Assembly: GCA_903904605.1 (NCBI GenBank)
Contig: CAIVDC010000047.1
Location: 1 to 61,645 of the forward strand
Reading direction: 5' to 3'
DNA: 61,645 nt
From: an uncultured Sterolibacterium sp.
GTDB taxonomy: Bacteria > Pseudomonadota > Gammaproteobacteria > Burkholderiales > Rhodocyclaceae
The first letter of the stretch is position 1, and each line of letters opens with the position of its first letter. Shown piece by piece: positions 1-10,006 of this stretch. A model generated the notes under the pieces. That model worked only from the letters and a program-made list of their open reading frames with translations. It did no database searches and had not been told where the DNA came from. The translations under genes and the position numbers were made by a program.

Positions 1-89
1 ACGATCGAAGGGAGAAAGATAACGTCCTGCCAGCGGGATGCCCCCAGCGGCCGCTGCCAGCGCTTTACAGCACCGTCATGCGGTCATGG

Positions 90-141
90 GGTGGAGGAAT
101 TTGAGGTGGCCAGAAGTGGGGGAATTTGACCGGCCAACGGG
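90..141. mobile_element. IS21-like insertion sequence end (probable)
   Basis: Two copies of GGAATTTGA (96-104 and 121-129), each followed within a few bases by a GGCC block, lie 25 bases apart. Repeated short motifs of this form are typical of IS21-family ends. The metallopeptidase reading frame stops resembling its family exactly where these repeats begin (about 141), so this looks like an insertion boundary. No transposase frame is recognisable in positions 1-90. Assignment to IS21 is from memory of end structure, not from a match. Confidence 0.45.
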
Positions 142-545
142 CAAGTCCTTCGGCTTTTTTACCAGCTCCGTATTCAGTCGGATGTTCCCCGCACGATGAT
201 TGCATCCACCCCATTTTGTTTTCATGCGCTGGAGGAAGTAGCCGGAGACTTTCACGCCGAGCTTGGCCTCCCATTTCCTGATCAGGGACGGCACCACCTC
301 ATGCAGCAGAGCGCGGTGCCATACATTCATAACCTCTTCCCGCTTCGCCAGCGTACTACCCGGGCGCACATAAAGTCGGATTCGTCTATGGTCAAGAATC
401 ACGATGGGCTTTTCATCCTTCACGATTACTGACAACAAGTAGCGCCGTCCCCAAAGGTAATGACTCCCACGTTCTACATATTTGCGAGGTGTCTCCCTCG
501 CCTGGCTAAGTAACTTTGCCTGTTGATTACGAATCCACCTTACCT
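142..545 (-). pseudogene. YgjP/SprT-like metallopeptidase fragment (DUF45), both ends missing
   Basis: The minus-strand frame from about 545 down to 142 matches the middle of the YgjP-like metal-dependent hydrolase family: a W-I-R-x-Q-Q-A-K segment, R-E-T-P-R-K-Y-V, W-G-R-R-Y-L-L, and K-T-K-W-G-G-C-N near the end. The frame should continue into the HExxH zinc-binding helix, but instead runs into the IS-like end, so the catalytic motif is absent. At the other end about 30-40 N-terminal residues are replaced by sequence antisense to a TniQ gene. The open frame (76-756) is therefore a chimera and the product is almost certainly inactive. Confidence 0.7.
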
Positions 546-1454
546 CGGCGTTCCCTGTATTTCTGCTTAGAATGTGCAAGGGAAGATAGGAAACTTCACG
601 GACGGTCGTATTGGCGTCGGTCGCACCAAGTTCCGGGCGTCGAATGGTGTGAGAAACATGAAACGTCTCTGCACGAATGTAAGAGGGCTGCAATTCAGTT
701 GGAGCCATTTTTCTACCTTGATAGCGCGTGCAAGGTAAGCCTTGGGAATTATCCAAGATCTGGCGCAGTTCGCCGATACTTAGACTTGGCCAATTTTATA
801 TTGATGATGCAAGAACCGATTTCAGTTCCAATCCTGCAACGAGTTGTCCGTTCAGCGCTTAAGAATAGTGGCCTACGCAATTCAGTGCGAGGTCATAGAC
901 CTCTGCTCAGCGATCTCGCGCTGGATGTTTGCCCTAAAGACTGGCTATTTCGCTTATTTCCGAAAATTGAACGGAAGGTGCCCAAGGGCTACTTTTCTGC
1001 CATCGACAATTCAGGTCGCGGAGCTGGACCATCGCAAGGAGGAGCCATCCTTGCACTTGCTTTGCTTTATGAAGATCCAGACGAATGCGCGAATAAATTG
1101 TTATCACTCCATGCAACAACAAAGAGTGATTCCGACAGTGCCGCGAAACCCCATTTACCAGCGGGCTACTGGAATTCTGACCAACCGGTAAAGCTATACC
1201 TGAAACACCAGGCAAACGAGGCTAAAATTGCCGAAGAACTGGGACTTAACCTGGGTCATGTGCAACGATCCCTTCGTGCCGTTGGCCTGCCTCCAGGAAG
1301 TCTCATCCTGCGTCCTGCAATCAAGCGCGCACTCAAGGAGTTTTTGAGGGGAAACAATATGGAAACAGTCATCGCTAGAAACGGCCTGACCAGCGAGACA
1401 TTTAAACGATTGTTTCGATACAATATTTATGTAATCAAGCCACCTCTAAACTAA
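516..1454 (+). pseudogene. tniQ: TniQ/TnsD-family transposition protein, N-terminally truncated
   Basis: TniQ/TnsD proteins choose the target site for Tn7- and Tn5053-like transposons. The frame contains the family zinc-binding block: C17-x2-C20, then a W-R-R-S-H-Q-x-P-G-V stretch, then C45-x2-H48. The C-terminal part carries a helix-turn-helix-like segment around residues 234-258. The only available start is a TTG at 516, just after an in-frame stop, and recognisable family sequence begins around position 546. Roughly 90-110 N-terminal residues seem to be lost, at the same junction that removed the start of the metallopeptidase fragment. No tnsA, tnsB or tnsC is in the window. Base composition is clearly lower in GC than the genes from 1900 onward, consistent with transfer. 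Confidence 0.75.
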
Positions 1455-1903
1455 TTTTTCAGCCGTCTGCTTAATTTACGACTTTATTCACAAATGCAAC
1501 TGCCAGCGTCGCTAATTGCGTCCAAGATTTACGACTTTATCCTTTTTAATGCAAATCTGGGGTCTAGAAAACCCAGAGATTTCTAGGGGACGGCGTTACG
1601 ACTTTATTTTCGCGAAATACTGTGTTCGGTGGGAGTGAAGATGTGACAGTTGCAGTCAAGTGTCGCAAACTGTTTCGGCGCACCGAACAATCGTGCCGTA
1701 ACGAAGCTGGGCACCACCTTTGGGGCCCGGCTTCGGCCGAGCGAATGGTAACGGCAAGACGGAAAAACCAAATCCGCAGGATCGCCGACATTGCGGCCAA
1801 TGACCGCACTGAACATTAAACCTCGGCCCCCCCCTCACAACGAGCCAGCAAGGAATCGGCGCAGGACCGGCCATGCCCCGGCTGGCGGAACACTCAAAGG
1901 AAA
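1455..1903. other. Gene-free region holding a transposon end and the boundary with the chromosome
   Basis: This 449-base stretch contains the three TTACGACTTTAT repeats and then a 9-base inverted repeat, TGTTCGGTG at 1623-1631 and CACCGAACA at 1681-1689. An imperfect inverted repeat (CAGTTGC / GCAAACTG) lies between its arms. From about 1700 the sequence becomes GC-rich like the rest of the window. No convincing protein-coding frame was seen. Confidence 0.5.
1475..1607 (+). repeat. Three direct repeats TTACGACTTTAT, probable transposon-end (TnsB-type) binding sites
   Basis: The 13-mer TTTACGACTTTAT occurs exactly at 1475-1487 and 1528-1540, and TTACGACTTTAT recurs at 1596-1607, all in the same orientation and unevenly spaced (53 and 67-68 bases). 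The array sits directly downstream of the tniQ fragment. Arrays of short unevenly spaced direct repeats next to transposition genes are the usual layout of Tn7-like element ends. The exact terminus was not located; it should lie just beyond 1607. Confidence 0.6.
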
Positions 1904-2353
1904 CTAATGCGTCGGCGAAACTTTGTCTATGCCGGAAATAAGCATGCCGGCACCCAGGCCGCGGTGCTTGAACCAACCGGCGTTCATCTCCAGGGCGAAT
2001 CTGGCCGGCTTGGCCGCGCAGTGATTGTTCTCCGTCTGGGGCAACATTTCCTCGACGTTGATGATCCGACCCTGCTCATCCAGGAAGGCCACGGACAAGG
2101 GAATCAGGGTGTTGCGCATCCACATGCAGTGCTGAGCCACATGGTCGAAGTCAAACAGCATGCCGTTGTTGACCGGCAGGTTCTTGCGCCGCATCAACCC
2201 CACTTCACGCGATTCATCGGTATTCGCCAGCTCGGCCCGGATGCGATGGATGCCGGCAGACAGTTCCAGCAGGCTTTGAGCCTGAACCCACGAAACTGTC
2301 AGCATCAAGCCAATGGCCGTGAGCCAGCCGATAAATTGTTTGCGCCATGTCAT
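1904..2353 (-). CDS. Secreted DUF192 protein
   Basis: This 149-residue protein has a signal peptide (residues 1-25, cleavage likely after W-V-Q-A) followed by one DUF192 domain. The domain is recognisable from E-V-G-L-M-R-R-K-N-L, then G-M-L-F-D-F-D, then M-W-M-R-N-T-L-I-P-L-S-V-A-F. DUF192 proteins are small extracytoplasmic proteins of unknown biochemical role, fairly common in proteobacteria. The start is fixed by a strong Shine-Dalgarno sequence, GGAGGA, seven bases before the ATG. Its 3' end faces the transposon remnant. An upstream hairpin terminator at 2383-2402 separates it from the gene before it. Confidence 0.85.
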   Translation of the reverse strand: MTWRKQFIGWLTAIGLMLTVSWVQAQSLLELSAGIHRIRAELANTDESREVGLMRRKNLPVNNGMLFDFDHVAQHCMWMRNTLIPLSVAFLDEQGRIINVEEMLPQTENNHCAAKPARFALEMNAGWFKHRGLGAGMLISGIDKVSPTH

Positions 2354-2378
2354 GGGATATCCTCCGGACGAAGCACAG

Positions 2379-2402
2379 AAAAAGGCAGGAGCAACCCTGC
2401 CT
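2379..2402 (-). terminator. Intrinsic terminator after the small secreted-protein gene
   Basis: On the minus strand a 7-base stem AGGCAGG/CCTGCCT with a 6-base loop is followed by five T residues. It lies between the stop of the frameshifted small gene and the DUF192 gene. Confidence 0.6.
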
Positions 2403-2441
2403 CATTCGGAGCGAGAGGCGAATCCGCGACTCCCGCCAGCC

Positions 2442-2670
2442 CTAAATATATCTTATTTCTTTGCCGCCGGCTTGTCGGGCAGCTTTCTCGGCAGCCTTCG
2501 CGCCATCCGGGCCAGCCTTGGTAGCGGTGCAGGCGGTCCTTTTGGTCAACCTTGTTGTCAGTTGGCGCAGCGGCAGAGGCATTGTCGGCGAAGCTGGAAA
2601 CTGGGGCAACAGCGCACACGGCGACGGCGAGAACGGATAGTGGTTTGCTTACGGCGCAATCCCCGAACAT
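2442..2670 (-). pseudogene. Small secreted Ala-rich protein, apparent single-base frameshift
   Basis: The frame from the ATG at 2670 encodes a plausible signal peptide and an Ala-rich mature start (F-A-D-N-A-S-A-A-A-P-T-D-N-K-V-D-Q-K). It then drifts into Trp/Arg-rich sequence that does not look coding. In the frame one base over, the same region reads T-A-C-T-A-T-K-A-G-P-D-G-A-K-A-A-E-K-A-A-R-Q-A and ends at a TAG at 2442, shortly before a terminator. Removing one base at the GG pair (CC at 2538-2539 on the plus strand) joins the halves into a clean protein of about 75 residues. Either a sequencing indel or a real frameshift explains this. Function is unknown. Confidence 0.5.
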
Positions 2671-2748
2671 GAATGATTCGGCGCAAGGCGTCAGACATCA
2701 ACCGCCCGAATTGCGGCGGACGCGAAAAGGTTCAGATGGCTCCCCGGC

Positions 2749-2784
2749 AAAAAAAAACGATGGGCAGGTCACCCTGCCCATCGT
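2749..2784 (-). terminator. Intrinsic terminator of the Ala/Lys-rich secreted protein gene
   Basis: A perfect 12-base stem ACGATGGGCAGG (2757-2768) / CCTGCCCATCGT (2773-2784) with a 4-base loop is followed, on the minus strand, by about nine T residues. Confidence 0.85.
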
Positions 2785-2795
2785 TTTCACATCAA

Positions 2796-3011
2796 TTACT
2801 TGGTTTCGGCAGCCGGAGCAGCAGCCTTCTTGGCCTTCTTGGCCTTCTTGGCCTTCTTGGCTTTCGGGGCATCGGCCTTGGCTGCATCCGCAGCGGGAGC
2901 CGGGGCAGCGGCGGCCGGAGCGGCAGCGGCAGCGGCCTTCGGGGCATCAGCGGCAAAAGCGGTGGTAGCGGCGAAAGCGGCGGCGATCAACAGGGTCAGC
3001 AGTTTGCTCAT
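2796..3011 (-). CDS. Small secreted Ala/Lys/Pro-rich protein
   Basis: This 71-residue protein begins with a clear signal peptide (M-S-K-L-L-T-L-L-I, cleavage after T-A-F-A). The mature part is nearly all Ala, Pro and Lys, ending in a run of K-K-A units. The chosen ATG at 3011 is the one that puts the signal peptide at the N-terminus; longer frames upstream add unrelated residues. The Lys-rich tail is encoded by four tandem 9-base units (2825-2860). It resembles the low-complexity basic tails of acid-shock or histone-like proteins, but no function can be assigned. It has its own terminator. Confidence 0.65.
   Translation of the reverse strand: MSKLLTLLIAAAFAATTAFAADAPKAAAAAAPAAAAPAPAADAAKADAPKAKKAKKAKKAKKAAAPAAETK
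2825..2860 (+). repeat. Four tandem copies of a 9-base unit (CCTTCTTGG) inside the Ala/Lys-rich gene
   Basis: Exact 9-base units at 2825-2833, 2834-2842, 2843-2851 and 2852-2860 encode the K-K-A repeats on the minus strand. Copy number could change in frame by slippage. Confidence 0.85.
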
Positions 3012-3091
3012 TTTGATTCCTTTGCGATGTATGGTTTTGGTTTTGACACTACAGGCCGAAACCGGGTGTCGCATACAATAACGCGCAACAT

Positions 3092-3673
3092 TCAGGCAGG
3101 TTGACAATCATTGGCAGCTTTCTTTTCGAGGGTCTCGGCCAGTTCCCGCGACATCCCCGGCTCCAATCCTGCCACCGTCCAGGGGCCCACAGCCCATCGG
3201 ATCAGACGAAGCGTCGGAAAACCCGCCTTGGCGGTCATCCTGCGCACCTGGCGGTTCTTGCCTTCGCGCAACTCGATTTCCAACCAACTTGTCGGTTTCT
3301 CCTTCCGGTAACGTATCGGCGGTATTCGGGGCCACAGGCCAACCGGTTCGGGGATCAACCTAACGCGGCAAGGCAAGGTATGGAAGTCACCGAGATCGAC
3401 TCCAGATGCCAATACGTCCAATGCCGAGGGACCCGGGAGCCCCTCGACCTGAACACGATAGGTCTTGGTCAATTTGTGGCGAGGATCCGCGATCCGCCGC
3501 TGCAATCGTCCGTCGTCGGTCAATACCAGGAGACCTTCGCTATCAGCGTCCAACCGGCCGGCAGCATAGACGCCAGGGACAGCAATGTAGTCCTTGAGCG
3601 TCGGGCGATCGACAACGGAGGTGAATTGCGTCAGCACCCCGTAGGGTTTGTTGAACAGGATAATTCGGCTCAT
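3092..3673 (-). CDS. rluE: 23S rRNA pseudouridine synthase, RluE type
   Basis: This 193-residue protein isomerises a uridine of 23S rRNA to pseudouridine (U2457 for the E. coli enzyme). It shows the RsuA-family catalytic motif G-R-L-D-A-D-S-E-G-L, with the catalytic Asp at residue 42, and the late motif G-K-N-R-Q-V-R-R-M. It starts directly with the catalytic fold (F-N-K-P-Y-G-V-L) and has no S4 RNA-binding domain, which fits RluE rather than RluB or RsuA. The ATG at 3673 is chosen because it places the F-N-K-P motif close to the N-terminus. It is transcribed away from icd. Confidence 0.88.
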   Translation of the reverse strand: MSRIILFNKPYGVLTQFTSVVDRPTLKDYIAVPGVYAAGRLDADSEGLLVLTDDGRLQRRIADPRHKLTKTYRVQVEGLPGPSALDVLASGVDLGDFHTLPCRVRLIPEPVGLWPRIPPIRYRKEKPTSWLEIELREGKNRQVRRMTAKAGFPTLRLIRWAVGPWTVAGLEPGMSRELAETLEKKAANDCQPA

Positions 3674-6293
<2,620 letters not shown>

Positions 6294-6297
6294 ACGG

Positions 6298-6325
6298 ATT
6301 GGTGCGGCCACGCGGGCGCACCAAT
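6298..6325. other. Perfect hairpin after icd
   Basis: A 9-base perfect inverted repeat ATTGGTGCG / CGCACCAAT with a 10-base loop starts four bases after the icd stop codon. It is followed by A residues rather than T on the plus strand, so it is not a classical intrinsic terminator for icd. It may stabilise the mRNA 3' end. Confidence 0.5.
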
Positions 6326-6358
6326 AAAAAACCCGCCGGGCTTACACCACGACGGGTT
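6326..6358 (-). terminator. Intrinsic terminator of the cold-shock gene
   Basis: On the minus strand a 9-base stem (one G-T wobble) formed by 6350-6358 and 6330-6338 ends in a run of six T residues. It lies about 20 bases after the cold-shock protein stop. Confidence 0.7.
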
Positions 6359-6378
6359 ATGCAATCCGGGAGAGCGCC

Positions 6379-6582
6379 TTACGCCTTCTGGATGTTCGAA
6401 GCTTGCTTACCCTTAGGGCCTTGCACGACCTCGAACGAAACTTTTTCGCCTTCCTTCAGCGACTTAAAGCCGGGCATGTTGATTGCGGAGAAATGCGCGA
6501 AAAGATCTTCGCTGCCATCATCCGGTGTTATGAAGCCAAAACCTTTGGCGTCGTTGAACCACTTGACTGTACCAGTTGCCAT
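6379..6582 (-). CDS. Cold-shock domain protein (CspA family)
   Basis: This 67-residue single cold-shock domain protein binds single-stranded RNA and DNA and melts RNA secondary structure. Both RNA-binding motifs are visible: RNP1 K-G-F-G-F-I at residues 13-18 and RNP2 L-F-A-H-F at 27-31, with W8 and F9 in the usual nucleic-acid-contact positions. Length and ends match the CspA family exactly. The paralogue cannot be named from sequence alone. It is divergent from clpS, with a long 355-base leader region and its own terminator. Confidence 0.93.
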   Translation of the reverse strand: MATGTVKWFNDAKGFGFITPDDGSEDLFAHFSAINMPGFKSLKEGEKVSFEVVQGPKGKQASNIQKA

Positions 6583-6937
6583 AAAGCTTATTCCTTAAAC
6601 GTTGTCACACAAACCGGAGCGATGCCGCACCGGGGCATGTTTGCGCAGCAAGCCGCAACAGCAGAAAACACCAAGCGGTAATTCGGGAAATTGAAGGACT
6701 GCGGAGCTTTCGACACTGAGGAGATCTTGAAATTGACAAACACGCCGCAATTTTTACTTAACTATTGACAAAGAGTCAAGGATTTTCGATCGCACCCCAC
6801 AAAATGCTGCGCGGTATGCAAACAGGTGTCAAGAAAGGGAGAAGATGCAAACGCGTCGAAAAAGGCTCAGAATAACCCCGCTAATCCCCTTCTTGCTTAA
6901 GTGTTGCGGATCTGAAAATACGCATTAGAATCACCCT
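6583..6937. other. Intergenic region between the divergent csp and clpS genes
   Basis: These 355 bases are AT-rich and must hold the promoters and 5' leaders of both genes; long structured leaders are usual for cold-shock genes. TTGACA occurs near 6733 and again near 6766, but neither is followed by a good -10 at normal spacing, so no promoter is called. No gene was seen. Confidence 0.45.
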
Positions 6938-7255
6938 ATGGCAACGCGCAAGCAAGATGACCGCAACAGTGGGGTGCTCGAGACCGAGCATGGCAAGACA
7001 AAACCACCTCGCCTCTACAGGGTGCTGCTGCTCAATGACGATTTCACACCGATGGATTTTGTCATCGTGGTACTGCAAAAATTTTTTGGCTTTGGCCGAG
7101 AGCAGGCGACCCTGATCATGCTCAAGGTGCATCGAGAAGGAAAGGGCCTGTGCGGCGTCTATCCGCGCGACGTGGCAGCGACCAAGGTCGACCAGGTAAG
7201 TGCGTTTGCCCGCCAGAACCAACATCCGCTGGCGTGCGTAATGGAGGAAAATTGA
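6938..7255 (+). CDS. clpS: ATP-dependent Clp protease adaptor ClpS
   Basis: This 105-residue adaptor delivers N-degron substrates (proteins with N-terminal Leu, Phe, Trp or Tyr) to the ClpAP protease. The binding-pocket motif is intact: [10 protein letters not shown] with N33, D34 and D35, plus H65 in K-V-H-R-E-G. The C-terminal L-A-C-V-M-E-E typical of ClpS is present. It ends two bases before the clpA start and is clearly in one operon with it. Its partner clpA carries a premature stop, so ClpS may have no working unfoldase here. Confidence 0.95.
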   Translation: MATRKQDDRNSGVLETEHGKTKPPRLYRVLLLNDDFTPMDFVIVVLQKFFGFGREQATLIMLKVHREGKGLCGVYPRDVAATKVDQVSAFARQNQHPLACVMEEN

Positions 7256-7257
7256 AA

Positions 7258-9519
7258 ATGATCGCCCAGGAACTTGAAGTCAGTCTGCACATGGCCTTCG
7301 TCGAAGCCAGGCAGAAACGCCACGAATTCATAACCGTGGAGCACCTGCTGCTGGCCCTGCTCGACAACCCCTCGGCCGCCGAAGTCCTGCGCGCATGTGC
7401 CGCCAATATCGAGGAGTTGCGCAAGGAGCTATCCAATTTTATCACCGAGCACACCCCGACAGTGAATGGTTCCGAGGAAATCGATACGCAACCGACCCTC
7501 GGTTTCCAACGCGTCATTCAGCGCGCCATTTTGCACGTCCAGTCGTCAGGGAAGAAGGAAGTGACCGGGGCCAATGTGTTGGTTGCGATTTTCGGCGAAA
7601 AGGATTCGCATGCGGTGTATTTCCTCCAACGTCAGGGCGTAACCAGGTTGGACGTGGTGAACTTCATCTCCCATGGCATCACCAAGGTGCCGCAGCAGAC
7701 GGCGCGCGCTGATGCCGAACAGGCGGAGCATGAACAGGAGAGCCCAGCCTCGGGTGGCGCACTAGAGAACTTCGCCCAGAACCTCAACACACTCGCCCTG
7801 ATGGGCAAGATCGATCCTCTGGTCGGCCGCGACAGGGAGCTTGAGCGGGTGATCCAGACCCTCTGCCGGCGCCGCAAGAACAACCCACTCTTGGTCGGCG
7901 AGGCGGGCGTCGGCAAGACCGCAATCGCGGAAGGCTTGGCGCAGCGTATCGTCGAGGGACGGGTACCAGAAATTCTTGCCGGCGCCACCGTCTATGCCTT
8001 GGACATGGGGACGCTGTTGGCAGGCACCAAATACCGTGGAGACTTCGAACAGCGTTTGAAAGCCGTTCTCAAGCAGTTGCTGGAAAGCCCCAACGCCATA
8101 CTTTTCATCGATGAAATCCACACCCTGATCGGTGCAGGCGCCGCCTCGGGAGGGACGCTCGATGCTTCCAATCTGTTGAAACCGGCGCTATCGAGCGGCA
8201 ACCTGAAATGTATCGGCGCGACAACTTATCTCGAATACCGAGGTGTCTTCGAAAAAGACCACGCGCTCTCCCGCCGCTTCCAGAAGATCGACGTAAACGA
8301 GCCGTCGGTTTAGGAGACTGTCGCCATCCTGCGGGGGCTAAAATCGCGCTTCGAGGAACACCATGGCGTCAAGTACTCCGGCGCGGCGATCATCAGCGCG
8401 GCAGAATTGGCGGCGAAATTCATCAATGACCGGCACCTGCCCGACAAGGCAATCGACGTTATCGACGAAGCTGGCGCGGCCCAGCGCATCCTGCCGAAGT
8501 CGAAGCAGAAGAAGTTGATCGGCAAGACCGAGATCGAGGAGATTGTCGCCAAGATCGCGCGCATCCCATCCCAGCACGTCTCCTCAGACGACCGCAGCGC
8601 ATTGAAGAGTCTGGATCGCGACCTCAAGACCGTGGTATTCGGTCAGGACCGGGCAATCGAAGCGCTTACCCGTGCAATCAAGATGTCGCGTTCCGGACTG
8701 GGCAACCCGCAGAAGCCCATCGGTTCTTTTCTCTTTTCAGGCCCGACCGGTGTGGGCAAGACCGAGGTGGCGCGCCAGCTTGCCTACTGCATGGGCATCG
8801 AACTGATCCGTTTCGACATGTCAGAGTACATGGAGCGCCATGCCGTTTCGCGCCTGATCGGGGCTCCGCCTGGCTATGTCGGATTCGACCAGGGCGGCCT
8901 GCTCACAGAAGCGGTGACCAAGAAACCCCACGCCGTGCTGCTGCTCGATGAAATAGAGAAGGCCCATCCGGACATATTCAACATACTGCTGCAAGTGATG
9001 GACCACGGTACGCTGACCGACAACAACGGGCGTAAGGCGGACTTCCGCAACATCGTCATCATCATGACCACCAATGCCGGTGCCGAGGCACTTCAGAAAA
9101 CGACCATGGGCTTCACCTCCAGCAAGCAAGTCGGCGACGAAATGGGAGAAATCAAGCGGCTGTTCACACCGGAATTCAGGAACCGGCTCGATGCAACCAT
9201 TTCCTTCGCCTCACTCGATACCGAGGTTATTTTGCGCGTCGTCGACAAGTTCCTGATGCAACTCGAGGGGCAACTGCACGAGAAGAAAGTCGAGGCGGTT
9301 TTCACCGATTCGCTCAAGGCTTGGCTCGCCGAGCAAGGCTTCGATCCGCTGATGGGAGCAAGACCCATGGCACGCCTGATCCAGGACACGATCCGTTCCG
9401 CACTTGCCGATGAACTGTTGTTCGGACGTCTAGCCAACGGCGGCCGCGTCACCATCGATCTCGACGACAAAAAGAAGGTAAATTTGATTTTCGAAGAGGC
9501 GGCCGAACACGTGGTTTGA
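7258..9519 (+). pseudogene. clpA: ClpA, ATP-dependent Clp protease ATP-binding subunit, interrupted by an in-frame amber codon
   Basis: ClpA is the hexameric AAA+ unfoldase that feeds the ClpP protease. The 754-codon frame is intact from the ATG at 7258 to the stop at 9519 except for a TAG at 8311-8313 (codon 352). It falls just after the conserved K-I-D-V-N-E-P-S-V, where the family has Glu (E-P-S-x-E-E-T-V). One G-to-T change of GAG explains it. Before it are the Clp N-domain and the first AAA module (Walker A G-E-A-G-V-G-K-T near residue 213, Walker B L-F-I-D-E-I-H). After it are the rest of D1 and the D2 module (Walker A G-P-T-G-V-G-K-T near 495), with no other damage. It could be a recent null allele, a suppressed stop or a base-call error. 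Confidence 0.9.
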
Positions 9520-9540
9520 GACCCCTTTATCCCTCGTGCG

Positions 9541-9566
9541 GCGGCTCTTCGAGCCGCTTTTTTTTT
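9541..9566 (+). terminator. Intrinsic terminator of clpS-clpA
   Basis: GCGGCTC (9541-9547) and GAGCCGC (9551-9557) form a 7-base perfect stem with a 3-base loop, followed by nine T residues. Confidence 0.9.
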
Positions 9567-10006
9567 GGCAAACCAAATAAGGTTTAGCCCAGCCGGCCAA
9601 ACGCGTTTGCCGACGCTCAACCGTGGCCTTTCACTGCATCAAACAGGTTTGTCGCATTGCAGCATTAGCGTATTTCATAGGCTCAAAGTGTATATTACAT
9701 TGTGAAACGGTAATTCCAATAACCTGATATTAATTGGCAAATAATATTCGGCTAGGCGGCCACCTGCGGTTGCTGCTCCGCACAATCTTCTTTATACTTC
9801 TAGTAACGTAAGCCCGGCCATAGGAAACCGCCTTGGTCACGGCCTTAAGGGGCAGGGAATACTCCTTCCGCCCCGTGGTTCGTCAGACCTGATCTCTGAC
9901 CACCCAGTCGATAAACGCCGCTCATCGAGAAGGAATACGGCGTTGCTGCAAAGCGTCGAACGAATGAGCTAGAACCTATTTCCCTTTCCCTGACCCAGGA
10001 CACGAT
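9567..10006. other. Long intergenic region and structured leader before aceB
   Basis: No gene is seen in these roughly 440 bases. The first half is AT-rich. The second half has two potential hairpins: GGGGC (9849-9853) / GCCCC (9870-9874), and AACGCCG (9914-9920) / CGGCGTT (9938-9944), the latter ending 62 bases before the malate synthase start. This may be a structured 5' leader or a small RNA. It does not match a riboswitch class I recognise. Confidence 0.4.

Noticed and set aside
2825..2860. Short tandem repeat considered as a CRISPR-like array
   Set aside because: The units are contiguous 9-mers without spacers and lie in frame inside a protein gene.
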